From CAYWJT01 sp964458655 (GTDB lineage: Bacteria; Acidobacteriota; Aminicenantia; Aminicenantales; Saccharicenantaceae): 53,381 nt of DNA. The DNA lies in the NCBI GenBank assembly GCA_964458655.1, contig CAYWJT010000012.1, positions 1 through 53,381 of the forward strand, in the 5' to 3' direction. The notes beneath the pieces were generated by a model. The model saw nothing but the letters and a program-made list of their open reading frames with translations, was not told the origin of the DNA and made no database searches. This document shows, piece by piece, positions 17,111 through 25,894 of this stretch. The first letter of the stretch is position 1. The number at the start of each line of letters is the position of its first letter. The position numbers and the translations under genes are program-made.

Positions 17111-18070
17111 TCATCTCTTCTTGATCTCGATGGAGCCGCTGAAGCTCGAGATCCTGATCAGCGCCTTGCCCGAGCCCACCGTCCCGCGGATCTCGCGGGG
17201 CGAGAGCTTGCCGACGACCTGGATCTCGAAATCGCTGTCGACCGTGCCGCTGAAGGTCTTGGCCTCGAACTCGAAGGCCGAATCGGCCGGGAGCTCCAGC
17301 CGGACGTCGCCGCTGTGGGAGCGGAGCTCGTAGCGGCCGCCCTCATATATGCGCCCCCGGTAGCGGATGTCGCCGCTGACGCTCTTGGCGGAAACGCTCC
17401 TGGCCTCCTCGACGCCGTCGAACTCGACGTCGCCGCTGACCGATTCCGCCGTCACCGAGCCTTTGACGACGGCGGCCTTGATGTCGCCCGAAACGGTCTT
17501 GAGCGCGACGTCGCCGACGATGTTCTCGAGCGTGATGTCGCCGCTCACCAGGTCGCCCTCGAAGCCGGCCGCGCCCCGCACCTCGACGTCGCCGCTAACC
17601 GACCGGACCTTGGCCCGGCCGCCGAGCTCCTTCATATTGACGTCGCCGCTTACGGAGTTCACCTCGACCGAAGCGCCGTCCGGGACGACGAGCTTGAAGT
17701 CGACCGAAACGTTGACCGAATCCCCGCCCCAGAAGCCTCGCTCCCTGGGGTATCTGGCCTCGATCTTGAGCGTGCCGGCCTCCTGCCTGACCTCGATGGT
17801 CACCTTGGCGGCGTCCTCTTTGGCCTTTTCGAGGGAACCGGCCCGGGCCGTTTTAACGGCCTCAATCTTGACCTGGTTCTCTTTCCAGGTCCTGACCTCG
17901 ATGTCGCCGGAGATGTTGCCGAGATAGACCCGGCCGTCCCTGGCCAGCGGCTCGGTCCGGGAGAACTTCTCCTCGTATTTTTCCGCGGCCCACGCCGCGG
18001 CCGTCGTCAGCAACACCAGCGCCAGGGCCGGTCCGGCCCAAGCCATGAACTTCCCGTTTCCACTCTTCAT
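17111..18070 (-). CDS. Exported DUF4097 beta-repeat protein
   Basis: A 319-residue protein. ATG 18070 is chosen because AAAGGAGGAGAG lies just upstream; the open frame continues 18 codons further without a site. A signal peptide covers about residues 1-29 (ends AAAWAAE). The rest is a beta-helical array in which short repeats end in SGDI or SGDV at least seven times (e.g. SVSGDVEV, LVSGDITL, TVSGDIKA, SHSGDVRL), the DUF4097 (putative adhesin) pattern. It follows an ECF sigma and anti-sigma pair, a common arrangement in which the DUF4097 protein is envelope-located and sigma-dependent. Exact function is unknown. Confidence 0.87.
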   Translation of the reverse strand: MKSGNGKFMAWAGPALALVLLTTAAAWAAEKYEEKFSRTEPLARDGRVYLGNISGDIEVRTWKENQVKIEAVKTARAGSLEKAKEDAAKVTIEVRQEAGTLKIEARYPRERGFWGGDSVNVSVDFKLVVPDGASVEVNSVSGDVNMKELGGRAKVRSVSGDVEVRGAAGFEGDLVSGDITLENIVGDVALKTVSGDIKAAVVKGSVTAESVSGDVEFDGVEEARSVSAKSVSGDIRYRGRIYEGGRYELRSHSGDVRLELPADSAFEFEAKTFSGTVDSDFEIQVVGKLSPREIRGTVGSGKALIRISSFSGSIEIKKR

Positions 18071-18123
18071 ATCTCTCCTCCTTTCATGTCGTATATGATG
18101 ACCGCCGTTCCCGCGGTCCGGCA

Positions 18124-18864
18124 TCAGAGCTTCCCCAGGCCCGTCCGCTCCGACCCTCCGGACGCGGCCACAGGCCGCAGCGATAGGGCCGAGTCGAGCA
18201 GGTTGACCTTATCCATGTAAGCGGCGAGCAGGAAATTCCGGAGCTCCACGTTATCTGGGGCCTGGGCCACCGCCTTCCGGCAGGCCGCGATGGTCCCGTC
18301 AACCACGGCCAGGTTCTTCTCGAAGACCTCGACCACCTCCGCCGGGAAATCGCCCTTGGCGGCGGCGAAGGCCTGGCCAAGGGAGCGCACTGCCTGCTGA
18401 TAATAGCGCTCCGCCTCATCAAGCCTGGCCGTGACCTCGCGGACGCCGCCCTTTCCGACCGAGGCCGCCGCCGGGCCGCCCTTGTCGAGCCGCATCCCGA
18501 TGAACACTCCGAGGGCTACCAAGATAAAGGCCGAGGCGGTCGCTCCCGCCCATCTGAGCCAGGCGGGGCCCGTCCAGAGCGTCCGTCTCTCCCTCGAAAC
18601 GTCCCTGCTTCCGGCGAAACCGGGCTCGCCGGCGTTGGAGCGAGCGGCCTCAGCCACGCCTGCCCGGATCCTTTCCCAGACCGCGGCTGAAGGCTCGCCG
18701 GCGTCGAGTCCGGCCGCGGCCCCGGCGATGGCTTGGAAGTCGCCGAGAAGGCTGCGGCAGCCGGCGCAGGATTCGAGATGGAGCTCGAGCTCCGCGGCCC
18801 GCCGCGGGGCGAGGTCCCCGTCGACGTAGAGGCTGACCAGTTTTCGGGCTTGGCGGCATCTCAT
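18124..18864 (-). CDS. Zinc-finger anti-sigma factor, membrane-anchored
   Basis: A 246-residue protein starting at ATG 18864, whose ATGA overlaps the sigma-factor stop. The N-terminus holds a zf-HC2 motif (MRCRQARKLVSLYVDGDL then HLESCAGC, residues about 29-36), the zinc-binding anti-sigma signature. A single transmembrane helix follows near residues 110-132 (ASAFILVALGVFIGM). The outer part is helical (about 145-245) with a TPR-like stretch (AVRSLGQAFAAAKG...AACRKAVAQAPDNVELRNFLLAAY). It should hold the adjacent ECF factor at the membrane until a signal releases it. The 4-base overlap suggests balanced synthesis of the pair. Confidence 0.88.
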   Translation of the reverse strand: MRCRQARKLVSLYVDGDLAPRRAAELELHLESCAGCRSLLGDFQAIAGAAAGLDAGEPSAAVWERIRAGVAEAARSNAGEPGFAGSRDVSRERRTLWTGPAWLRWAGATASAFILVALGVFIGMRLDKGGPAAASVGKGGVREVTARLDEAERYYQQAVRSLGQAFAAAKGDFPAEVVEVFEKNLAVVDGTIAACRKAVAQAPDNVELRNFLLAAYMDKVNLLDSALSLRPVAASGGSERTGLGKL

Positions 18865-19559
18865 GATCGTTGCTCCTTGACCGCTCCGTCCTTTCTTAGG
18901 GCGCCGCGGATCCTCATCCGCGCCTTGAAAAGCTGGGACTTGGAAGTCCCGACGGAGCATTTCATTATCCTTGATATCTCCTCGTGCTTGAACCCCTGAA
19001 CGTCGTGCAGGATGAAAACCTGCCTGAGCTTCGGCGGCAGGCCGGCCAGGGCCCGCTCCAGGGCGCCGCGGAAGTCGCTTTCCGAGTCTTTGGAGCCGGC
19101 ATCGTCGCTCGGGACCACGGCCTCGACCTCGTCGAGCGTCACGGGCGGGCCGCCGGCGGCCCGCTGCCTCCTGAGCCGGCTGAAGCAGGCGTTGACGGCG
19201 ATGCGGAAGACCCAGGCCGGGAACGTTACCGGATCTTTGACATCGGTCATGTGCGTGAAGACCTTGATGAAGACGTCCTGGACCAGGTCCTCGGCCTCCG
19301 ACCTGTTCCCTGTGTAGCGGTAGGCGATGTTGAAGACCGGCTTCTTCAAGAGCAGGTAAACGGCCTCCATGTCCCGGGGCTCGCCCCGGCGGCAGCCGTC
19401 CACGAGCTCCGCGAGCCCGGATGTCCCCAGGCCGGCCCAGGAGGAGGGGATGTCTTTGCCCATGGCCGGTCCGTTCACCTGGGACCCCGTCGGCACGAAG
19501 GCCGAAAGGGGCTCATCGGGGGAAACCAGGCTGAGTTCGAGGGCGTCCATGTCTTCCAC
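18861..19559 (-). CDS. RNA polymerase ECF sigma factor
   Basis: A 232-residue ECF sigma. About 45 poorly conserved residues precede region 2 (GCRRGEPRDMEAVYLLLKKPVFNIAYRYTGNRSEAEDLVQDVFIKVF, about 56-102). A linker of about 25 residues contains an acidic segment, and region 4 follows (LPPKLRQVFILHDVQGFKHEEISRIMKCSVGTSKSQLFKARMRIR). ATG 19559 has only a weak GGAAG; MGKD about 32 codons later is an alternative start. It is translationally coupled to the zinc anti-sigma gene and probably controls at least the downstream DUF4097 gene. Confidence 0.93.
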   Translation of the reverse strand: MEDMDALELSLVSPDEPLSAFVPTGSQVNGPAMGKDIPSSWAGLGTSGLAELVDGCRRGEPRDMEAVYLLLKKPVFNIAYRYTGNRSEAEDLVQDVFIKVFTHMTDVKDPVTFPAWVFRIAVNACFSRLRRQRAAGGPPVTLDEVEAVVPSDDAGSKDSESDFRGALERALAGLPPKLRQVFILHDVQGFKHEEISRIMKCSVGTSKSQLFKARMRIRGALRKDGAVKEQRS

Positions 19560-19664
19560 AGCAGTAAGGATGCCCGACAGGCTGAAAAGGTTGCCGTTTT
19601 GTCCATCTCTGCCGGCTCCACGGCCGGGGGCCTCCCTGCGTTCATTACATCCCCGGCTCCGCTC

Positions 19665-20873
19665 CTAGCGATTCTCTTCCTCGACTGCGGTCCTCAGCCG
19701 CTCCAGGTAGTCCGGGATGGCGGAGGTGACCCGGTTCCAATTGGGGATAAGGGGGGAGTACAGCGGATCGGCCATGAACTCCGCCCCGGCGATCTGGACG
19801 GCCCTGGTGAAGGCCTCGACCGTGACCGCCTCCTGGTGGTAGTCGAAATCCAGGCCGTTGTAGGCAGCGTCGTCGCTGTAGCGCTTGACCTCGTCCTTGG
19901 CCGTGCGCATGTAATTGACGACCAGCGTCCTGAGGCCGCTCTCGCTCAGGATGACGCTTTCGACGGCCAGGTTGCGGAAGACCGACTTGGCGATGTCCAC
20001 GGCCATCTTCATCAGGCCGGTCCGGTGATCCTCCGCCGAAAGGGGTTGGTGCTTGTGCTCGTAGGTCTCGCAGATCTCGGCTTGGCAGATGCGGCGCAGG
20101 GAATAGTTGCGGAAGACCTCAGCCAGGGTTTCGACCTCCAGCCCCCAGTCGCCGGGTATGCGGTTTATCCTGGCCAGCTCCGCTATCATAGAGAACTCTC
20201 CTGCCAGGATGTAGCGGAAGCTGCTCAGGTAGACCAGGAAGGGCAGGTGCCCGTAGAGCTTTATCAGGCTCTTGACCAGAGGCGTGACGAAAAGCCGTGT
20301 GACCCGGCCGTGCATCCTGTCTGTCACCCGGGCGTAGTAGCCCTTGCAGAAGGCGTAGTCCACGCTCGGCGAAGCCACGGGGTAGACCAGGCGGGCCAGA
20401 ATCTCAGGCGTGTAGTTGACGATGTCGCAGTCGTGCAGAGCGATGACCTTGCTGGCCTCACGGGCCAGGATGTAGCCGTAGGAAAGCCAGGCCGAGCGGC
20501 CCTTGCCGTCGCCGCCGGCCGAAAGGTCCCGGGTCTCGAGGACGGCCAGCAGCTCCTCGACGCGCGGCCCCGAGGCCCAGATCACGACGTGGCGCTGGGG
20601 CAGAGCCGAGAATATCTCGCGGGCACGGCGGAAGTGGGCCTCTTCGCTGGTCCGGCCCAGGGCTATGACGACCTCGTTCAGGTAGGGTACCTCCTGTAGG
20701 TTTGAGATGATGGTCTTGAGTGCCGGCGACTCGAGCTCGGCCGGCGTCACGGGCAGGACCAGGGCGATGGGCCTGTGGCCGCTGAACTCCCGCAGCTCCC
20801 GCTCCAGGCGCTCCCGGTCGAACGGCTTGAGACGGTGGAAAGTGGTCAGATTACCCTGATGAAAGTCGCCCAT
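19665..20873 (-). CDS. gpgS: Glucosyl-3-phosphoglycerate synthase (GT81)
   Basis: A 402-residue glycosyltransferase starting at ATG 20873 with AGGAGG. The GT81 GpgS pattern is clear: the N-terminus MGDFHQGNLTTFHRL, RPIALVLP, the metal-binding DxD as ALHDCDIVNYTPEILARL, and FCKGYYARVTDRMHGRVTRL. The family transfers glucose from an NDP-glucose (UDP or GDP) to 3-phosphoglycerate, making glucosyl-3-phosphoglycerate, the precursor of glucosylglycerate-type compatible solutes. It lies 63 bases after the HAD phosphatase gene, which would remove the phosphate. The Actinobacterial role in methylglucose lipopolysaccharide is an unlikely alternative in this context. Confidence 0.88.
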   Translation of the reverse strand: MGDFHQGNLTTFHRLKPFDRERLERELREFSGHRPIALVLPVTPAELESPALKTIISNLQEVPYLNEVVIALGRTSEEAHFRRAREIFSALPQRHVVIWASGPRVEELLAVLETRDLSAGGDGKGRSAWLSYGYILAREASKVIALHDCDIVNYTPEILARLVYPVASPSVDYAFCKGYYARVTDRMHGRVTRLFVTPLVKSLIKLYGHLPFLVYLSSFRYILAGEFSMIAELARINRIPGDWGLEVETLAEVFRNYSLRRICQAEICETYEHKHQPLSAEDHRTGLMKMAVDIAKSVFRNLAVESVILSESGLRTLVVNYMRTAKDEVKRYSDDAAYNGLDFDYHQEAVTVEAFTRAVQIAGAEFMADPLYSPLIPNWNRVTSAIPDYLERLRTAVEEENR

Positions 20874-20936
20874 GACGGCCTCCTGTCGTTATTTCTTGGC
20901 ACGGCTGCGGGAACGCCGGCCCCCTGGCCGCCCCCG

Positions 20937-21761
20937 CTATCCCTCGACGTGCAGCTTCAGCAGGGCCTTGACGGCCTTGTGCCAGCCGTCCGGTCCTATG
21001 CCTTGGGCGTAGAGCAGGCCCGGGACGCTCACGCTCTCGTCGTGGGTGCCGTCGGGCTTCTGCACCAGGACGGCGGTGTCCACCGCGGCGAGCATGGACT
21101 CATCGTTCTTGCTGTCGCCGATAGCGGCCGAGACCACCCTGCCGTATGTCTTGGCGAATAACGAGAGCAGCATGCGCACGGCCTTGCCTTTGTCGTTCCC
21201 GCCGGTCAGGTGATGGAACCGGCCGCCCTTCAGGATCCGCAGGCCGTATGAAGAGGCTTCCATCTCGAACTCGAGCAAGGTTTTCTCTCCGCCGCCGACG
21301 AATGGCTCGTCGTACTCCCGCTGGCGGGCGAGCTCGGCGTCGGCGACCGTGAAGCCGCAGCGCTCGGCGATCTCGTCGGCCGTCATGTCGCCGAAGCCGC
21401 GGATCGAAGGGTCGCGACGGTCCCGGAACTCGACCAGGACGCGGCGGAGCACCTCATAGCTCTTGCCGAGCTCCATGACCCGGTAAAGGTCGACGCTCCG
21501 AGTGGAAGGGACGTCGACCGGGAAGTATCCGAAGGGCACAAAGACCGCCCCGCCGTTCTCGACTATGAAAGGGTGGCGGTTGTCGAGGGCTCGGCGCCAG
21601 AGCTCGGTTTCGGCTCGGGTCTTGCTGGTGCAGAAAATGAGGGGGATGCCGTGCTCCCTGAGGAGTTCGAGCCCCGGGAGCGCGGCCTCGAAAGAATAGG
21701 TGCTGTGGTCGAGGAGCGTCCCGTCGAGGTCGGAAAATATCACCAGAACGGACTTCGCCAT
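20937..21761 (-). CDS. Mannosyl/glucosyl-3-phosphoglycerate phosphatase (HAD-IIB)
   Basis: A 274-residue HAD-superfamily phosphatase. The catalytic motif I is FSDLDGTLLD (residues about 9-18, nucleophile and acid Asp), motif II Thr/Ser in FCTSKTRAE, the Lys-containing HLTGGNDKGKAV, and motif IV GDSKNDESML. The FIVENGGAVFVP segment and the C2 cap are typical of mannosyl-3-phosphoglycerate phosphatases (MpgP), several of which also act on the glucosyl form. Next to GpgS it should make glucosylglycerate. It is the first gene of a two-gene minus-strand operon. Whether it prefers the glucosyl or mannosyl substrate cannot be read from sequence. Confidence 0.88.
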   Translation of the reverse strand: MAKSVLVIFSDLDGTLLDHSTYSFEAALPGLELLREHGIPLIFCTSKTRAETELWRRALDNRHPFIVENGGAVFVPFGYFPVDVPSTRSVDLYRVMELGKSYEVLRRVLVEFRDRRDPSIRGFGDMTADEIAERCGFTVADAELARQREYDEPFVGGGEKTLLEFEMEASSYGLRILKGGRFHHLTGGNDKGKAVRMLLSLFAKTYGRVVSAAIGDSKNDESMLAAVDTAVLVQKPDGTHDESVSVPGLLYAQGIGPDGWHKAVKALLKLHVEG

Positions 21762-22019
21762 CGATCACGCCTCATATAATGAAAAACAAAGGGACATCAA
21801 AGCCGGCGCGCGGTCTTTTCCCCTATGATACCCGGGCCGGCGCCCCCTTGTCAAAGCAATTTTCCGGCCGGCGGAACAGAGGACGGCGCCTGGGGCTCCC
21901 TCCGACGCGCCCATTCAAAGATCCGGTTTCTGCCTGACCCCTTTGCCCGGACGCCGCTCCGGCCCCGCTTGACGCCCCCTGGGGTTCATGCTACCTTCCG
22001 GCCTGAGAGGCAAACCATC

Positions 22020-23276
22020 ATGTCATACTTCACGGCACTCCGCCAGTACACGGCCAAGAGGCTGGAGGAGATCGGCTCGGCCGACATCTTGGTCGGCATA
22101 CCCTGCTACAACAACGAGAAGACGATAGCCCATGTAATCCAGATGGTGACCCACGGCCTCGACAAGCACTACCGCGGCCTGAAGAACGTGATCCTGGTCG
22201 CAGACGGCGGCTCGACCGACGACACCCGGGAAGCGGCCAAGGACTTCCAGATCAAACCCTGGCAGGAAAAGATCGTCTCCATCTACCGCGGCCCGGCCGG
22301 AAAAGGCACCGCCCTGCGCTCGGTCTTCGAGGCCGCCGAAACCCTCGGGGTCAGGGCCTGCGCGGTGGTCGACGCCGACCTGCGCAGCATCACGTCAGAC
22401 TGGATAAAAAGCCTGATCAGCCCGGTGCTGGACCAGGGGTACGACTTCGTCGCGCCGGTCTACCTCAGACACAAGTACGACGCCACCATCACCAACAACA
22501 TCGTCTATTTCATGACTCGGGCTCTCTACGGGAAGAGGATACGCCAGCCCATCGGCGGAGACTTCGCCATGTCACGGAAGTCCGCCGGATACTACGCCGA
22601 ACAGGACGTCTGGGAGACCGACGTCGCCCGTTACGGCATAGACATCTGGATGACGACCTCGGCCATCACCAAGGGCTTCAGGCTTTGCCAAGCCCATCTC
22701 GGTATCAAGGTCCACGACCCCAAGGACCCGGCCCAACAACTGGGGCCGATGTTCCGCCAGGTCATGTGGGTGCTCCTTTCCCTGATGGAGCAGTTCGAGG
22801 CCGAATGGAAGCCGGTCCGCGGCAGCGAACCCGTGCCCCTCTTCGGCAACGGGAAGGAGGGCGAACCGGAAGCCGTCAGGGTCGACGTCGGTGAGCTGGT
22901 CGACCGCTTCCGGACCGGCTTCGACCAGTTCCACAGCCTCTGGGAGGGCATATTCTCGAAAGAGACCTACGAAAAGATACGGGAAGCGGCCGGCCTCGAG
23001 CCGGCCTCGTTCTCCCTCCCGTCCCAGACCTGGGTCAGGATCCTTTACGAGCTGGCGGCCACCTTCCATTCCTGGGCCCGCAACCGCTTCAAGATAATCG
23101 AGCTCGTTACCCCGCTCTATTACGGCCGGACGGCCTCTTTCGTCCGGGAAACGGAAGGCCTGACCTCCGCCGAAGCGGAAACCGTCATCGAGCGCCTGGC
23201 CGAAGTCTTCGAGCAGGAGAAGAGCTACCTCGTCCGGCTCTGGGACGAGAAGAGCCCTAAGGCCGCCCATCCCTGA
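22020..23276 (+). CDS. GT-A glycosyltransferase, GT78/mannosylglycerate synthase-like
   Basis: A 418-residue soluble glycosyltransferase starting at ATG 22020 (GAGAGG, spacing about 9). The GT-A core is seen in ILVGIPCYNNEKTI, VADGGSTDDT, GPAGKGTALR, the metal-binding VVDADLRS, QPIGGDFAMSR and RYGIDIWMTT. The order (GKG...ALR, DAD.....DWI, QP.GG, GID) resembles mannosylglycerate synthase (GT78) and the mannosylglucosylglycerate synthase of Petrotoga. It is divergent from the gpgS/phosphatase pair, so a second glycosylation of glucosylglycerate is a reasonable hypothesis. The C-terminal 150 residues are helical. Donor and acceptor are not proven. Confidence 0.78.
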   Translation: MSYFTALRQYTAKRLEEIGSADILVGIPCYNNEKTIAHVIQMVTHGLDKHYRGLKNVILVADGGSTDDTREAAKDFQIKPWQEKIVSIYRGPAGKGTALRSVFEAAETLGVRACAVVDADLRSITSDWIKSLISPVLDQGYDFVAPVYLRHKYDATITNNIVYFMTRALYGKRIRQPIGGDFAMSRKSAGYYAEQDVWETDVARYGIDIWMTTSAITKGFRLCQAHLGIKVHDPKDPAQQLGPMFRQVMWVLLSLMEQFEAEWKPVRGSEPVPLFGNGKEGEPEAVRVDVGELVDRFRTGFDQFHSLWEGIFSKETYEKIREAAGLEPASFSLPSQTWVRILYELAATFHSWARNRFKIIELVTPLYYGRTASFVRETEGLTSAEAETVIERLAEVFEQEKSYLVRLWDEKSPKAAHP

Positions 23277-23319
23277 GCGGGTCTTTCGGCGGTCGGGTCG
23301 GCCTCAACCGGCTTGTACA

Positions 23320-23404
23320 GGAAAACGGGGGACAGGCACCGATCAAGCATGGCCGGTATGGAGTCGGTGCCTGTCCCCCGTTTTCCCTGTCCCCCGTATT
23401 CCCC
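23320..23404. repeat. REP-like long hairpin (GGGGGACAGGCACC type)
   Basis: A 23-bp perfect inverted repeat (23320-23342 against 23364-23386, arms containing ACGGGGGACAGGCACCGA) with a 21-base loop. It is followed at 23387-23404 by a degenerate direct repeat of the arm (CTGTCCCCCGTATTCCCC). It lies in the 350-base gap 23277-23626, which otherwise holds a small hairpin (23564-23580) and no gene. The GGGGACAG core is shared with the RAYT terminal repeat at 32201, so mobilisation by a related transposase is plausible. Confidence 0.75.
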
Positions 23405-23626
23405 ATCAGCCAATGCACATTGAGAGCGCCGGAAGGAAGAGGACCCCTCCACGTTTTTCTTCAGAGCGCCGGAGTGAACTTGACTCCGTTCAAACCTGAT
23501 GATAGCCTTTAAATAAGTTGGCAAGAAAACCGGGTTGCGATCAGGCCGCCCCACTGCCCTGCTTGCCGGCTTGGCCGGCATTCGGGATAAGGATAAGCCA
23601 AAAGACCCGGAAGAAAGGAGAATGAC

Positions 23627-24172
23627 ATGAGAAAACCAATGGTCGCGCTGGCCGTCATCCTGTGCCTCGGCGGCCTCGCCCTGCAGGCCCAGACGGCCGA
23701 CGGGAAGCGCTGGGAGTTCAGCACCGCCATTTCCTTCGACAGCTTCAGCGGCGGGGAAATGTCCGAGAGTTATTACGCTTGGAACGTGCCTTTCAGGATC
23801 GGCGGCTACATCTGGAAGGGCCTGGAGATCCAGCCCGAGCTTATGCTGACCAAGTTCAAGCACAGCGACACCGGCTACCTGCTCAGCGCCAACTTCCTTT
23901 ACAACTTCGACCTGAAGAAGAAGGGGTTCGTGCCCTTCGTCCTGGCCGGGGCCGGCTTCGGCAACGGCTTCCCCTACGTCGGGATCGTGGAAGGGGACTC
24001 GGACACGAAAACCACGCTGTTCAACCTCGGCGCCGGCGTCAAGTATTTCATCGCCCCGTCGGCTGCTCTCCGCATGGAATACCGGTACGCCCGCCTGCAC
24101 ATGAGCTCAGAGGGCTACGGCACGAACTACAACAAGCACAGCCTCTTCGTCGGGGTCAGCATCTTCTTTTAG
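23627..24172 (+). CDS. Outer-membrane beta-barrel protein
   Basis: A 181-residue protein starting at ATG 23627 behind AGAAAGGAGAATGAC. The signal peptide covers residues 1-22 (ends LALQAQT). The mature part is all alternating strands and turns (VPFRIGGYIWKGLEIQPELMLTKF, AGVKYFIAPSAALRMEYRYARLHM) and ends in FVGVSIFF with a terminal Phe, the BAM recognition pattern. It resembles small OmpA/OprF-type 8-strand barrels without the peptidoglycan domain. It is flanked by unrelated genes, so the role is unknown. Confidence 0.82.
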   Translation: MRKPMVALAVILCLGGLALQAQTADGKRWEFSTAISFDSFSGGEMSESYYAWNVPFRIGGYIWKGLEIQPELMLTKFKHSDTGYLLSANFLYNFDLKKKGFVPFVLAGAGFGNGFPYVGIVEGDSDTKTTLFNLGAGVKYFIAPSAALRMEYRYARLHMSSEGYGTNYNKHSLFVGVSIFF

Positions 24173-24305
24173 CCTGGGCTGCATATCGACAAAAGAGCGC
24201 CGTCGGGCTTGTTGAGGCCCGCCGCACACGCCGTGTCATAGAACCTTTAATGGCGTCCCGGCGTATATATTATCTTAGCCATATCTCCCCCGAGAGGAGG
24301 ACCTC

Positions 24306-25883
24306 ATGCCCCACAAGGAAACTATTACCCGGCGCTCGTTCATCGGCAAAAGCGCCGCTGGCCTGACCACGGCCGCCTTCTCGCCGGCGCTCCTCGAACT
24401 CCTGCTCAGTTCGACCGGCTGCAGGTCCGGCCCGGCCGGAGCCGCTCCGGACATCATCCTCCCCGACGACATCCTGACCAGGGCCGTTAGCCTGCTCATG
24501 GCCAGGGGCGCCGATTTCGCAGACGTCTATGTCGAGCGGGCCGCCTTCGATTCGGTCTTCAGTGACGACCGCAAGATCAACACCACGACCGTGATCGAGA
24601 AGGGTGTCGGGCTCCGGGCGGTGAAAGAAGGCCGCACTTTCTACGCTTACACCGACAGCTTCGAGCCGGAGCGCATCTACGAGACGGCGCGCTACGTGGC
24701 CGACGCGGCCGCCGCGCCGACGGCCTCCTCGGCGCCCGCGGTCATCGCCCTGAAGCCGCTCTCTTCAACGCTCCAGTTCCCCATCAAGCCGCTGCCTTCC
24801 GAGATCGGGGTCGAAGCCAAGATCCAGACCTTCAAGGCCCTGACCGACCGGGCCTGGTCGGCCGACCCGCGGGTCGTCCAGGCGCTCCAGTTCCTGCGCG
24901 AGATAATCCGCCAGGTCAACATCGCGACCTCCTCGGGCGGCATCGTCCGCCAGACCCTGGGCCTGACCGAGTTCATCGCCCAGACCTACGTCAAGGGCGC
25001 CGACGGCCAGCTCCAGGCGGCCTGGGACCAGCGCGGGGCTTACGCGGGCCGCGATTTCTTCACCGGCGAGAACGCCTTCGAGAAGATCGTCGACGCCGCC
25101 GCGGCCAAGGCGCTCAAACTCCTCGAGGCCGTCGATTCGCCGCGCGGGGTCTTTCCGGTCGTGCTCGGTCCGGGCATGAACGGTGTCCTCTTCCATGAAT
25201 CCTGCGGACACGGCATGGAGGCCGACCTGGTCTTCAAGGGTTCGAACTACAAGGACCAGATCGGCAAGCAGACTGCGGCCAAAGGCGTGACCCTGATAGA
25301 CGACGGGACCATCCCGGCCTTTCCCGGCTCCTTCGCGTTCGACGACGAAGGCACGCCGTCGGAGCGGACGGTCCTCATCGAGGACGGCATCCAGCGGAGC
25401 TATCTCTGCGACCGGATCTGGGGTGATAAGCTGGGCCTCAAGTCGACCGGCAGCGGCCGGCGCCAGTCCTTCCGCCACCCGCCCATACCGAGGATGCGCA
25501 ACACTTTCATAGACAAGGGGCCCGTCCCGGCTGCGGACATCATCGCCGCCACGAAGCGCGGCCTTTACATAGCCGACGTCGGCGGTGGCGGTCAGGTGGA
25601 CGTCATCACCGGGAACTTCATGATGGGCGTCGGCGAGGCCTATCTCATCGAGGACGGCAGGATCACGCGGCCGGTCAAGGGCGCGACCATATCGGGCATG
25701 GGCATCGAGGCCATGAAATCGATCGACATGGTCGGCGACGACCTGCGGCTCTTCCCGAGCGCCGGACGCTGCGGCAAGATGCAGACGGCCCCGGTCGGCT
25801 TCGGCATGCCGACCATCAGGGTGCGCAACATCCTGGTCGGCGGCAAGGGCGAGGCCTGGACCGACATAGAGAAAAAGGCTTGA
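24306..25883 (+). CDS. tldD: TldD family metalloprotease subunit with Tat signal
   Basis: A 525-residue TldD protein starting at ATG 24306 (GAGGAGG, spacing 6). The N-terminus has a twin-arginine motif TRRSFIGKS, a hydrophobic stretch and then STGC, which could also be a lipobox. The zinc protease motif HESCGH (His297, Glu298, His302) and the C-terminal RCGKMQTAPVGFGMPTIRV, which supplies the third Cys ligand, are intact. TldD with TldE cleaves peptides, for example in microcin maturation and CcdA turnover. E. coli TldD is cytoplasmic, so the export signal is notable. The TldE gene follows 11 bases later. Confidence 0.92.
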   Translation: MPHKETITRRSFIGKSAAGLTTAAFSPALLELLLSSTGCRSGPAGAAPDIILPDDILTRAVSLLMARGADFADVYVERAAFDSVFSDDRKINTTTVIEKGVGLRAVKEGRTFYAYTDSFEPERIYETARYVADAAAAPTASSAPAVIALKPLSSTLQFPIKPLPSEIGVEAKIQTFKALTDRAWSADPRVVQALQFLREIIRQVNIATSSGGIVRQTLGLTEFIAQTYVKGADGQLQAAWDQRGAYAGRDFFTGENAFEKIVDAAAAKALKLLEAVDSPRGVFPVVLGPGMNGVLFHESCGHGMEADLVFKGSNYKDQIGKQTAAKGVTLIDDGTIPAFPGSFAFDDEGTPSERTVLIEDGIQRSYLCDRIWGDKLGLKSTGSGRRQSFRHPPIPRMRNTFIDKGPVPAADIIAATKRGLYIADVGGGGQVDVITGNFMMGVGEAYLIEDGRITRPVKGATISGMGIEAMKSIDMVGDDLRLFPSAGRCGKMQTAPVGFGMPTIRVRNILVGGKGEAWTDIEKKA

Positions 25884-25894
25884 GGAGGCGAGCT

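Noticed and set aside
21775..21780. A perfect TATAAT on the plus strand
   Set aside because: No -35 box lies at proper spacing, and the next plus-strand gene starts 240 bases away, while the minus-strand reading would leave almost no leader before ATG 21761.
23564..23580. Small hairpin TGCCGGC-ttg-GCCGGCA
   Set aside because: A 7-bp GC stem of this kind is common by chance in GC-rich DNA and has no T run; not called a terminator.
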